Notes: a model not told the origin generated them from the letters alone. A stretch of 7,575 nt of DNA from Sulfuricella sp. (GCA_030691435.1 JAUYEK010000195.1:1-7575); one strand, 5' to 3'; counted from the stretch's first letter, positions 1-7,114 are shown. Made by a program: numbers and translations.

Positions 1-1055
1 CAGGCCGACACCGTGCCCCGCAAGCCCTTCATGAGACGCATGTGCAGCCACGCGGCGTAGTTGAGCCAGACGATCAGCGCCCAGGTTTCCTTCGGGTCCC
101 ACGACCAGTAGCCGCCCCAGGCTTCCGCCGCCCACATCGCGCCGAGTATGGTGGCGATGGTGAAGAAAGCGAAACCGATGGCGATCGCCTTGTACATCAC
201 ATCATCCAGCACCTCCAAGCCCGGCAAGCGGCTCGCCAGAATACCCTTGTGCACGAGCAGGTACGCCACCCCCACCATGGCAGCCAAGGCGAATGCCCCG
301 TAGCCGACGAAATTGGCGGGCACGTGGATTTTCATCCAGTAGGATTGCAGCGCCGGCACCAAGGGCTGAATGTGGTGCGCTTCGCGACCGAAGGTGTACC
401 ACAGCAGGAAGGCGACGGCGGCGCTGATCACCGGCAGCACGAAGGCGCCGAGCTGGCGGTTCCGGTAGTACTGCTCGTAGTACAGGTAGAGCAGCGCGGT
501 GATGACGGAAAACAGGATGAACACTTCATACAGGTTGCTGAGCGGGATGTGGCCGATGTCGGCGCCGATCAGGTAAGACTCGTACCAGCGCACCATCAGG
601 CCGATCAGCCCCATCGCGGTGGCGCTCCAGGTAATGCCGGCGGAAACGCGGTTGGCGAAATCGGAGCGCGTCGCCAGGCCAAGCCAGTAGCCTCCGGTCG
701 CCATGACGAACAGCGCGCTCATCCACATGATGGCGGACTGGCTGGCGAACAGGTATTTCAGCCAGAACGACTGGCCGGCGCGGGCCAGTTCGCCGTGATA
801 CTGGCTGATACCGAACAGGGAGAGCGCCGCGACTGCGGGCAACAGAACGCGCATCGGCTTCCAGAACCAGCCCAGGCCGATGAATGCGGCGGCCGTCAGG
901 AACAGGATGCCTTTCTCGTAGACGTCCATATTGCTGCCGTACAGGCTGTAGGCATAGACGCTGCCCGCCACCAGGGCCGCGGCATAAGCCCAGTCGAACC
1001 CGCTCAGACTGCGAAAAAAAGCGGGGCGCCGATAACTACCTTGCATTGCTTCCAT
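1..1055 (-). CDS. ccsB: Cytochrome c biogenesis protein CcsB/CcsA (System II), 3' end cut off by the window
   Basis: This multi-pass inner-membrane protein partners ResB in System II cytochrome c maturation. It passes haem to the periplasmic face and presents it for thioether attachment to CxxCH apocytochromes. 351 codons are visible and the frame is still open at base 1; relatives suggest a few dozen residues are missing. Many hydrophobic segments are present. The tryptophan-rich haem-handling motif is clear at residues 313-325 (W313, W317, W319, D320, then PKETW). Family histidines are visible at H169 (before PLSNLYE), H244 and H338 (WLHMR). The start at 1055 is preceded by AAAGGA at 6-nt spacing; an in-frame ATG three codons later (1046) is an alternative. 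It is the last visible gene of the c4-resB-ccsB run. A repeat element lies directly upstream and the start region is itself one copy of a 29-bp duplication. In related bacteria the gene is also called resC or ccsA. Confidence 0.95.
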   Translation of the reverse strand, partial: MEAMQGSYRRPAFFRSLSGFDWAYAAALVAGSVYAYSLYGSNMDVYEKGILFLTAAAFIGLGWFWKPMRVLLPAVAALSLFGISQYHGELARAGQSFWLKYLFASQSAIMWMSALFVMATGGYWLGLATRSDFANRVSAGITWSATAMGLIGLMVRWYESYLIGADIGHIPLSNLYEVFILFSVITALLYLYYEQYYRNRQLGAFVLPVISAAVAFLLWYTFGREAHHIQPLVPALQSYWMKIHVPANFVGYGAFALAAMVGVAYLLVHKGILASRLPGLEVLDDVMYKAIAIGFAFFTIATILGAMWAAEAWGGYWSWDPKETWALIVWLNYAAWLHMRLMKGLRGTVSA

Positions 1056-1067
1056 CGTTATCCTTTC
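1039..1067 (-). repeat. 29-bp direct repeat copy B, over the ccsB start
   Basis: On the minus strand this copy runs from GAAAGGATAA through the ccsB ATG to TGCAAGG. It matches copy A (1218-1246) at 25 of 29 positions. It carries the Shine-Dalgarno and start used by ccsB. The two copies bracket the palindromic element at 1068-1217 exactly, which suggests a duplication made when that element arrived. Confidence 0.8.
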
Positions 1068-1217
1068 CGCTATGTAGGGTGGGCACGTTTTTTGCGCCCA
1101 CGCAGTCAGCCAGTCGAAACAAGCGCCTTTTACCATTGCCCCCTCGCCCGCTTGCGGGAGAGGGTTGGGGAGAGGGTGTTGTTTCCGCGTGGGCACAAAA
1201 AACGTGCCCACCCTACT
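1068..1217. repeat. Palindromic MITE/REP-like element between resB and ccsB
   Basis: This 150-bp noncoding element is delimited by near-perfect 30-bp inverted arms, 1074-1103 and 1187-1216, with 29 of 30 positions matching. Each arm is itself a hairpin (GTGGGCAC, a T-rich loop, G(C/T)GCCCAC). The core holds a second palindrome at 1141-1164 (CCCTCGCCCGC, TT, GCGGGAGAGGG) plus a further GGGGAGAGGG at 1167-1176. The core belongs to the same repeat family as 5015-5050. Repeats of this kind are scattered in many proteobacterial genomes. No transposase is encoded, so any movement would have to be in trans. In the resB-ccsB mRNA it would fold into strong hairpins. Confidence 0.8.
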
Positions 1218-1234
1218 CCTTGCAATGTTTCCAT
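1130..1234 (-). other. Vestigial ccsB start: decoy 34-codon reading frame
   Basis: Copy A of the 29-bp repeat contains an ATG two bases after the resB stop, preceded by AAAGGA. It begins M-E-T-L-Q-G, against M-E-A-M-Q-G for ccsB. After six codons the frame enters the palindromic element and stops at TAA (1130-1132). The likeliest reading is the ancestral or duplicated ccsB start, now disconnected from its gene. Ribosomes finishing resB could still initiate here. A functional peptide is unlikely because the remaining codons are simply the repeat sequence. Confidence 0.6.
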
Positions 1235-1246
1235 TATTATCCTTTC
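1218..1246 (-). repeat. 29-bp direct repeat copy A, over the resB stop
   Basis: This is the partner of the copy at 1039-1067. It includes the last ResB codons (AAA GGA), the TAA stop at 1237-1239, and an orphan ATG at 1234. The four mismatches to the other copy suggest either that the event is not recent or that the copies have diverged under selection. Confidence 0.8.
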
Positions 1247-3288
1247 AGCAATTCGGCCAGGTTTTGCTTGTGCCGTTTGAATTCATTCTCGAAATCCAGG
1301 GTCTTGCGGTTGCTCGACATGGCAAACAGCACTTCACCCGGTCGGCCCCGATCCTCCGGTTTGACCAGCAGCCAGATCCGGCGTTCGCGGATATAGAACA
1401 TCGCAAATACGCCCAGGATCAGCAGCACCGAGCCGGTGTAGACAATGTTCTTGCCGGGCGAACGGGTCAGTTGCAGGCCGCTGGCCAGCACCTCCTCATA
1501 GCCGGTCAATTGCAGGTAGACGGGCCCGCCATAGGCGTAACTGTCATTGATCGCATTCAGGCTGTCGCGCACGAATTGCAGCGTTTGCACGTTGACCGGT
1601 GCGGGTTTCAGTCCGGCCCGCTCGCGCGAGATCTGATAGGCCTCGAGCAGGGTGTGCTCCAAAACTTTCAGATAGGTTGCGGCCGCCTTTTCCTGCTCGG
1701 GCTTCGCCACCGAGCTCTCGATGAATTTGGCGAGCGCCACGAAACCGCCATGGGCGAATAGGTCCACCACTTTCACCGTGCTTTCCGTCAGCTTCGCCCG
1801 CAACGCCTCGTTGCCCGCGCTTCCGCGCATCGCCGAGTCGGTGAAGCGGCGCGCGATTTGAGCGTAAAGCGCCGGGTCGAACAGCGTTGCGCGCAAACGC
1901 ATAACCCCCTCGATCCCGTCATTTTCATCCACCGGGAAGCGCAGGTAACGGAACGGCTCGTTGGGCGCGCCACGCACCCCGCTTACCAGATAGCGGACGC
2001 CATCGATCGCCAGCGGCAGCATGAAGTTGTGGTACTCCCGGGCTTGGCCCTGGGCATCGCGAATTTTGTACTGGTAGCTGGGGCCGACGTTGTGCATGCG
2101 CTTCCTGGGCGCCGAGGAGGCTGCCTCGCCGAGCGCGCGCGAGGCATTCTGCCAGAAGTCCTGCGACTTCCCTTCAGGCGCCGGTTCTTCGCCGGCGTCC
2201 TGGACATTAAACACCTTGAACTCGGTGATTTCTACGGAATACTGCTCTGCGCCGTTGGAAAGACTGGAGCTCTGGCTCACCACCCCGTTGAAGGGGAAGG
2301 GAGTGGCAGCCGGCGCAAACAGGTTCCAGCCGTTCATGGAAAGCTTCGAGCCGCCGTCGCCGAAGCTCGCCTGATAAATGGCGACGCCCTTGTAGATGAT
2401 GGGGTGATTCACCGACACCGTACCCTCGAACGCCTGACTGGAATCCCTGTCGGTAATGACGATGTCGCTTTCGAAGGATTTCGGCTGGCCGGTAGCGTAA
2501 TGTTCGATACGGAATTTCTTGAGGCGGATGCGGAAGGGCAAATCCTGCACCAGATAGCCGTCGGCCACATTCAGGTAAATAACGCCCGCCGCACCCCCTT
2601 CCGGGATCGAAATGCTGCCGCGAAACGAGAGATTGGCCGGGGAAAGGCGGCTGAGCGCGGGAACCCGGTCAACCGGCAGATCGCGGGTTTCGATTTTCTT
2701 GTAGCCCAGCAGCTCCTGCACCTTGAGCGGGATGTTTCCGTCGATCAGGCCACCGAGGCAGATAATCACGATGGCGCCGTGGGTCAGGATGTAGCCCAGG
2801 CGATTGTAGCTGCCGGCCTTGGCGGCGATCAGCACAGACTGTGCGTCTTCGCTCCCGACCTTGAAACGGTAGCCCTGGCCGGACAGATACCCGGTCAGGC
2901 GCTGCCGCATGGCAGCGGGCGGCATTTCAGCCGGAAATGTGGCCTGATGGACGAAACCGCGCAGTGAAGATTCGGCGGCATGCTCCCGGAATGATCGGAT
3001 TTCATGCAACATGCGCGGCACCTGCCGGTAGATGCAGACGCTGACGGAAAGCACCAGGAAGGTCAGAATGCCGAGGAACCAGCCGGCATGATAGACATCG
3101 TACAGCCCCAGCACGGCGAAAGCCTTGAACCAGAAGGGGCCCAGCTCGATCAGGTAATTCGAATAGGGCTCGTTCTGCTTCAACACCGTGCCGATGACCG
3201 AGGCAATCGCCAGCACGGTCAGCAGGCTGATGGCGAACCGCATTGAACTCAACAGCTCATAAACGGCTCTGGAAAACGGGGTGCGCAT
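1237..3288 (-). CDS. resB: Cytochrome c biogenesis protein ResB (Ccs1)
   Basis: This 683-residue inner-membrane protein forms the haem-export and ligation complex of System II cytochrome c maturation with CcsB. Hydrophobic segments lie at about residues 16-36, 68-87, 164-183 and 614-633. Between the third and fourth is the large periplasmic domain typical of ResB. H170 within the third segment (YILTHGAIVI) fits a conserved haem-liganding histidine. The N-terminal YELLSSMRFAISLL and the GTVLKQNEP that follows are characteristic, and the C-terminal tail is charged and presumably cytoplasmic. The length is normal for betaproteobacteria. The start at 3288 is the only plausible one, with M16 too close to the first membrane segment, but no Shine-Dalgarno precedes it: the bases just upstream are pyrimidine-rich (CCTCTACCCC) and belong to the repeat filling the c4-resB gap. 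Translation may depend on coupling or a weak site. The gene ends in a repeat shared with the ccsB start. Confidence 0.96.
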   Translation of the reverse strand: MRTPFSRAVYELLSSMRFAISLLTVLAIASVIGTVLKQNEPYSNYLIELGPFWFKAFAVLGLYDVYHAGWFLGILTFLVLSVSVCIYRQVPRMLHEIRSFREHAAESSLRGFVHQATFPAEMPPAAMRQRLTGYLSGQGYRFKVGSEDAQSVLIAAKAGSYNRLGYILTHGAIVIICLGGLIDGNIPLKVQELLGYKKIETRDLPVDRVPALSRLSPANLSFRGSISIPEGGAAGVIYLNVADGYLVQDLPFRIRLKKFRIEHYATGQPKSFESDIVITDRDSSQAFEGTVSVNHPIIYKGVAIYQASFGDGGSKLSMNGWNLFAPAATPFPFNGVVSQSSSLSNGAEQYSVEITEFKVFNVQDAGEEPAPEGKSQDFWQNASRALGEAASSAPRKRMHNVGPSYQYKIRDAQGQAREYHNFMLPLAIDGVRYLVSGVRGAPNEPFRYLRFPVDENDGIEGVMRLRATLFDPALYAQIARRFTDSAMRGSAGNEALRAKLTESTVKVVDLFAHGGFVALAKFIESSVAKPEQEKAAATYLKVLEHTLLEAYQISRERAGLKPAPVNVQTLQFVRDSLNAINDSYAYGGPVYLQLTGYEEVLASGLQLTRSPGKNIVYTGSVLLILGVFAMFYIRERRIWLLVKPEDRGRPGEVLFAMSSNRKTLDFENEFKRHKQNLAELLKG

Positions 3289-3290
3289 GG

Positions 3291-3447
3291 GGTAGAGGCA
3301 GGCTGGGGGCGAGGGGCGAGGGGCGAGGGGCGAGGGGCGAGAGGCGAGAGGCTAGGGGTGGTTGTGCCGCGCAAGCGCGGCGTATGAATATTCCGGCGAA
3401 GCCGGACAAAACCCCTCTAGCCTCTAGCCCCTCGCCCCCAGCCTCTA
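3291..3447. repeat. Inverted-repeat element filling the c4-resB gap
   Basis: Perfect 17-bp outer arms, GGCTGGGGGCGAGGGGC (3301-3317) and its complement (3427-3443), enclose imperfectly paired G-rich and C-rich inner flanks. Two compact hairpins sit in the middle: GCCGCGC-AA-GCGCGGC at 3366-3381 and TCCGGC-GAA-GCCGGA at 3392-3406. Further out, TAGAGGC (3293-3299) faces GCCTCTA (3441-3447). The right end overlaps the c4 stop codon (TAG, 3445-3447), and the left end comes within a few bases of the resB start. No coding capacity is seen. It may act as an mRNA stability or attenuation element between c4 and resB. Confidence 0.8.
3311..3352 (+). repeat. GAGGGGC heptamer tandem array (G-quadruplex motif)
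   Basis: There are four exact GAGGGGC units (3311-3338), then two GAGAGGC variants (3339-3352). With the preceding GGGGG (3305-3309), the plus strand carries five runs of four or more G separated by CGA loops. This satisfies the usual G-quadruplex pattern. The G-rich strand is the template for c4-resB transcription. Copy number is likely to vary between strains, as in other short tandem arrays. Confidence 0.85.
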
Positions 3448-4065
3448 ATTCAGCCCGGAAATATATTCCGCCACGGCTTTCATGTCCTGGTCGGACATTT
3501 TCATGGCGACCATCTGCATCATCTTGCCGGGGTCGTTGGCGCGCTCGCCGTTGCGGAACTTGATCAACTCCGCAACGATATATTCGCCATGCTGGCCGGC
3601 CAGGCGCGGGAACATCGCCGGGATGCCGGAACCGGCAGGGCCGTGGCAGCCGCTACAGGCCGACACGCCCATCGCGGCAACACCGCCACGATAGATTTTC
3701 TCGCCTTGCGCGACCAGCGCCTTATCCTTGGCGGCGGACGGGGACTGCTTTTGCCCGCCAAAATAGGCGGCCACGTTCTTCATGTCTTCCGGTGTAAGCA
3801 TAGCGGCCATGCCCGCCATGATGGCGCTCTTGCGTTCGCCCGATTTGAAGTTGGCCATCTGCTTGTTAAGGTAATCGGGATGCTGGGATGCCAGTTTCGG
3901 ATTGGCCGGAGCCGGGCTGTTGCCATCCGCGCCATGGCATGCGACGCAGACTGTATTGACGATCTGCTGAGCCTTCGCCGGGTCAGCCTTGGCACCCGTT
4001 TCCGCGTTTACCCCCGATGCGGCCATCAACCCGACAACCACCGCCATAACCATGGCTTGTTTCAT
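3445..4065 (-). CDS. Dihaem cytochrome c4, periplasmic
   Basis: This is a 206-residue c-type cytochrome with two class I haem domains, the layout of cytochrome c4. Such proteins carry electrons from the bc1 complex or other donors to terminal oxidases. Residues 1-21 form a Sec signal peptide (MKQAMVMAVVVGLMAAS, cleavage likely after GVNA). The haem sites are C40-V-A-C43-H44 and C137-S-G-C140-H141. The two halves repeat the same pattern (haem motif, then PKLASQHPDYL or PRLAGQHGEYI, then F-x-x-GER), as expected for an internal duplication. Methionine-rich stretches at about 83-89 and 182-190 supply candidate sixth ligands. The start is well supported by AAGGAG six bases upstream. The gene heads the run leading to the machinery that matures it. 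Its TAG stop falls in the terminal inverted repeat of the following element. Confidence 0.95.
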   Translation of the reverse strand: MKQAMVMAVVVGLMAASGVNAETGAKADPAKAQQIVNTVCVACHGADGNSPAPANPKLASQHPDYLNKQMANFKSGERKSAIMAGMAAMLTPEDMKNVAAYFGGQKQSPSAAKDKALVAQGEKIYRGGVAAMGVSACSGCHGPAGSGIPAMFPRLAGQHGEYIVAELIKFRNGERANDPGKMMQMVAMKMSDQDMKAVAEYISGLN

Positions 4066-4095
4066 TGCTTGCTCCTTAAAAACCGTTGTGAATTT

Positions 4096-4124
4096 ACTAA
4101 AAATAACTTGGCATTCTATATCAA
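4096..4124 (-). promoter_or_regulatory. Candidate sigma-70 promoter for cytochrome c4
   Basis: On the minus strand TTGATA (4119-4124) lies 17 bases from TTTAGT (4096-4101). They match the consensus hexamers at 5 of 6 and 4 of 6. The implied start is about 20-25 bases before the c4 ATG, leaving room for the AAGGAG site. The region is AT-rich and is the only gap in the minus-strand operon that lacks a repeat. Confidence 0.4.
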
Positions 4125-4138
4125 ATTTGCCTTATCAT
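4108..4138 (+). promoter_or_regulatory. Weak candidate promoter for yihA
   Basis: TATCAT (4133-4138) is a 5-of-6 match to a -10 hexamer. TTGGCA (4108-4113) is a possible -35, but the 19-base spacer is longer than ideal. It overlaps the divergent c4 promoter candidate. The resulting leader would be short, with AAGGA just before the yihA ATG. Confidence 0.3.
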
Positions 4139-4160
4139 GCCAGACTGAAAAAGGAACAAC

Positions 4161-4787
4161 ATGGCATTATTTCAAGACGCACAGTTTTTTATCTCGGCGG
4201 ACAAGCTCACCGACCTGCCGCCGCCCAGCGGCATCGAGATTGCCTTCGCGGGTCGCTCCAACTCGGGGAAATCCAGCGCAATCAACACCCTGTCCAACCG
4301 CAACCGCCTCGCATTCGTCAGCAAAACACCGGGGCGCACCCAGTTGATCAATTTTTTCAGCCTCGGCAACGAGCGCTTTCTGGTCGACCTGCCCGGCTAC
4401 GGCTACGCCAAGGTACCCGAGGCCATGCGCGTGCATTGGCAGAGCGTGCTGAGCCGCTACCTGATGGAGAGGGAATCGCTGTATGGCTTGGTGCTGATCA
4501 TGGATGCCCGCCACCCGCTCACCCCGCTGGATCATCAAATGCTCAACTGGTTTATCCCCACCTGCAAACCGGTGCATGTCCTGCTCACCAAGGCAGACAA
4601 GCTCAGCAAGCAGCAAGCCACGACCACTCTGCGCGCAGTTCGGACGGAACTCGATCGCACCTACCCAAACTGCACGGTTCAACTTTTTTCCAGCCTGAAA
4701 CGAATCGGCCTCGACGAGGCGGAAGCGATGATAGGGAAATGGCTGTCCGCCTCCCGGGAGGATGCGGGGGCCATTGCTGCGGATTGA
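4161..4787 (+). CDS. yihA: Ribosome biogenesis GTP-binding protein YihA/YsxC (EngB)
   Basis: This 208-residue TRAFAC-class GTPase is needed for late assembly of the large ribosomal subunit and acts in the cytoplasm. All G motifs are readable: G1 GRSNSGKS (31-38), the G2 threonine region TPGRT (56-60), G3 DLPG (76-79) followed by the family signature YGYAKV, G4 TKAD (143-146), and G5 SSLK (177-180). Length and N-terminus fit the family. The ATG follows AAGGA with 5-6 bases between. It is transcribed divergently from cytochrome c4 and points towards hemB, from which it is separated by a 305-base gap holding a convergent small-RNA candidate. No terminator is visible on the plus strand just after the gene. 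Confidence 0.97.
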   Translation: MALFQDAQFFISADKLTDLPPPSGIEIAFAGRSNSGKSSAINTLSNRNRLAFVSKTPGRTQLINFFSLGNERFLVDLPGYGYAKVPEAMRVHWQSVLSRYLMERESLYGLVLIMDARHPLTPLDHQMLNWFIPTCKPVHVLLTKADKLSKQQATTTLRAVRTELDRTYPNCTVQLFSSLKRIGLDEAEAMIGKWLSASREDAGAIAAD

Positions 4788-4817
4788 CGCAATCTGGCGA
4801 CATGGGTAATCTTTGAG

Positions 4818-4857
4818 AAATAAAAAACCCCCGGGTAAAGGGGAGTAAACCCGGGGG
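4818..4857 (-). terminator. Intrinsic terminator of the small-RNA candidate
   Basis: A perfect 9-bp stem (ACCCGGGGG on the plus strand at 4849-4857, with CCCCCGGGT at 4828-4836) is followed on the minus strand by TTTTTTATTT (4827-4818). The plus strand has no T tract after the stem, so the terminator is directional. It stops minus-strand transcription about 30 bases before the yihA stop codon. Confidence 0.85.
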
Positions 4858-4930
4858 GAACAAAACGCCTTAACAGGGGGTTAAGGCCCCGCTCAGGGAG
4901 GAAAAGCGGGGGACAATAAAAACATCGTCC
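4818..4930 (-). ncRNA. Candidate sigma-E-dependent small RNA with C-rich anti-Shine-Dalgarno loops
   Basis: Four hairpins follow one another on the minus strand. The first pairs 4924-4930 with 4911-4917 (GGACGAT with ATTGTCC, one G-U pair). The second is a 7-bp stem (4905-4911 with 4887-4893) with an 11-nt loop containing CCTCCC. The third is a perfect 8-bp stem (4880-4887 with 4867-4874) with loop CCCCT. The fourth is a perfect 9-bp GC-rich stem (4849-4857 with 4828-4836) with a loop containing CTCCCC, followed by TTTTTTATTT. A U-rich linker (GTTTTGTT) between hairpins three and four, and the U tail, could serve Hfq. Three loops complementary to GGAGG/GGGG suggest a regulator that blocks ribosome binding sites, by analogy with C-rich-loop RNAs in other bacteria. 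No open reading frame of note occupies the stretch. Whether it matches a catalogued family I cannot tell. The structure is seen directly; expression and function are inferred. Confidence 0.7.
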
Positions 4931-4936
4931 ACTTGC

Positions 4937-4965
4937 TCAGAGTGGAAGGGCTTGAAAAAAGTTCC
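4937..4965 (-). promoter_or_regulatory. Sigma-E (RpoE/AlgU)-type promoter for the small RNA
   Basis: On the minus strand GGAACTT (4959-4965) is followed after 17 bases by TCTGA (4937-4941). These are the consensus -35 and -10 elements of envelope-stress sigma-E promoters. A start six or seven bases downstream falls at about 4930, exactly where the first hairpin begins. The T-rich stretch right after the -35 also resembles known sigma-E promoters. The agreement of promoter, hairpin start and terminator is the main support. Confidence 0.6.
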
Positions 4966-4979
4966 GCGCTGTTTAAGAT
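4952..4979 (+). promoter_or_regulatory. Candidate sigma-70 promoter for hemB
   Basis: TTGAAA (4952-4957), a 16-base spacer and TAAGAT (4974-4979) give 5 of 6 and 4 of 6 consensus matches. The implied leader is about 105 bases and contains the palindromic repeat at 5015-5050. The element overlaps the divergent sigma-E-type promoter, so the two polymerases could not bind at once. Confidence 0.45.
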
Positions 4980-4981
4980 AG

Positions 4982-6106
<1,125 letters not shown>

Positions 6107-6113
6107 ACCGGGA

Positions 6114-6224
6114 TTGTCCATTGGAATGTTCATGTATGTAAGAGCGCCGCCCCCGGCGCGAATGCGGTCGCAAATCGCGGCGAGGGCGCCGCTCCTACAG
6201 CGATGTTTTGGCTCTAATGGACAA
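6114..6224. repeat. Nested palindromic (REP-like) element downstream of hemB
   Basis: The inner arms are TGTAAGAGCGCCGCCC (6137-6152) and GGGCGCCGCTCCTACA (6184-6199), complementary at 14 of 16 positions, with GC-rich self-complementary sequence between them. They resemble the TGTAGGAGCG palindromes common in proteobacteria. Outer arms TTGTCCATT (6114-6122) and AATGGACAA (6216-6224) pair perfectly. The element lies in the convergent gap between hemB and the PilZ gene. It may protect or end both transcripts, although neither side shows a classical T tract. Confidence 0.7.
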
Positions 6225-6252
6225 CCCAGGACGAATGATGGTCGAAAGGTTT

Positions 6253-6277
6253 TCATCACCCATTCCTCATCACCCAT
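6253..6277 (+). repeat. Short direct repeat TCATCACCCAT
   Basis: Two exact 11-base copies at 6253-6263 and 6267-6277 sit between the palindromic element and the end of the PilZ gene. No function is apparent; this looks like degenerate spacer sequence. Confidence 0.6.
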
Positions 6278-6288
6278 CACCACATGGA

Positions 6289-7062
6289 TTATTGCCGATC
6301 CAGTTCCCTGGCCCTTCTCTCCCGCTCCACTTTGATAATGTAGCGCTGTACCATGGACTGCATATTTGCCGACAAGTTGATGAACTGACAACCTGCCCGC
6401 TTGGTTTTCAACCCGTTTCTTAAAGTCACTTCGAACACGCTCCGTATTTCCATGGCCGTCACAATATTGCCGATCTCGGGCAAAACCAGGCTGCATCCAC
6501 TGAATATCATTCCCGGTTCAACGGCAGCATCCGACGGCGGAAGAACCACGCCGACGCCGCCGATGCTAATATCTGCAACCGTCATTTCAATCTTGCGCCC
6601 GTCTTCCATTAACACGATACATTTCAATGAGTTGGCAATTGGCGTTGTCACCCGGTAATATTCCCGCCGCTGCAGCTTGATCAACGATTTGGGTAGTCCG
6701 ATCCTGAACACATCCCGGCCTTCGAGCTGGATTTTTTCTACCCGGTGGGCGACAAACTGAACTTTGACCTTGTCATGGGCCGTAATGAAAATAATTTTTT
6801 CGCTATCGAGAATTTTTTTATTGAACGCTTCGTTAGCTCCCAAATCCAGAAAAACAAGCTCCTCGTCCGGGTCTAAATCAATGATGGATGTCAGTATGAA
6901 GCTTTCGCCGCGGTTAAAATAAGCGCTTACCAGCTCGGTCTTTTCCATCACTGCGCGAAGAATATAAACAATCTCTTTCTTCCAGCTAACCGTAAAACCG
7001 TTGGCGTCGTCTTCTTCGGCAACCGATAAGCCCTGGGGAGAACTTGGGGTGGTATTTACCAT
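6289..7062 (-). CDS. YcgR-like PilZ-domain protein (probable c-di-GMP receptor)
   Basis: The 257 residues show the two-domain plan of YcgR/flagellar brake proteins. An N-terminal beta-rich domain at about 25-125 resembles the YcgR N-terminal domain. A PilZ domain starts at about residue 130. The c-di-GMP site is intact: QRREYYR at 131-137 gives the RxxxR motif (R133, R137), and D164-I-S166-I-G-G169 gives DxSxxG. No signal peptide or membrane segment is seen, so the protein is cytoplasmic. Family members slow or steer the flagellar motor, or control other surface functions, when c-di-GMP is high. No flagellar gene is visible here, so the target is unknown. The start at 7062 has only a weak GTGGGG upstream. 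A 200-base AT-rich gap with a palindrome precedes it, so the gene probably has its own promoter. Confidence 0.88.
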   Translation of the reverse strand: MVNTTPSSPQGLSVAEEDDANGFTVSWKKEIVYILRAVMEKTELVSAYFNRGESFILTSIIDLDPDEELVFLDLGANEAFNKKILDSEKIIFITAHDKVKVQFVAHRVEKIQLEGRDVFRIGLPKSLIKLQRREYYRVTTPIANSLKCIVLMEDGRKIEMTVADISIGGVGVVLPPSDAAVEPGMIFSGCSLVLPEIGNIVTAMEIRSVFEVTLRNGLKTKRAGCQFINLSANMQSMVQRYIIKVERERRARELDRQ

Positions 7063-7114
7063 GTTGCCCCACCAGGAACTACGGAAAGAATGTCATTTTG
7101 ACACCCAGCAAGGA

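Noticed and set aside
42..1280. Long plus-strand open frame opposite ccsB and its upstream element
   Set aside because: It is antisense to a clear CcsB and runs through the palindromic element; the composition is that of a shadow frame and no family is recognisable.
1858..2967. 369-codon plus-strand frame opposite resB
   Set aside because: It is antisense to a well-supported ResB with no ribosome binding site or recognisable domain; high GC at third positions explains the long frame.
3311..3352. CRISPR-like array
   Set aside because: The units are directly abutting 7-mers without spacers, so this is a simple tandem repeat.
4828..4911. Plus-strand reading of the yihA-hemB hairpins as a yihA terminator or a hemB riboswitch
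   Set aside because: No T tract follows the stems on the plus strand, whereas the minus strand has TTTTTTATTT; the stretch also lies upstream of the likely hemB start site, so it would not be in the hemB leader.
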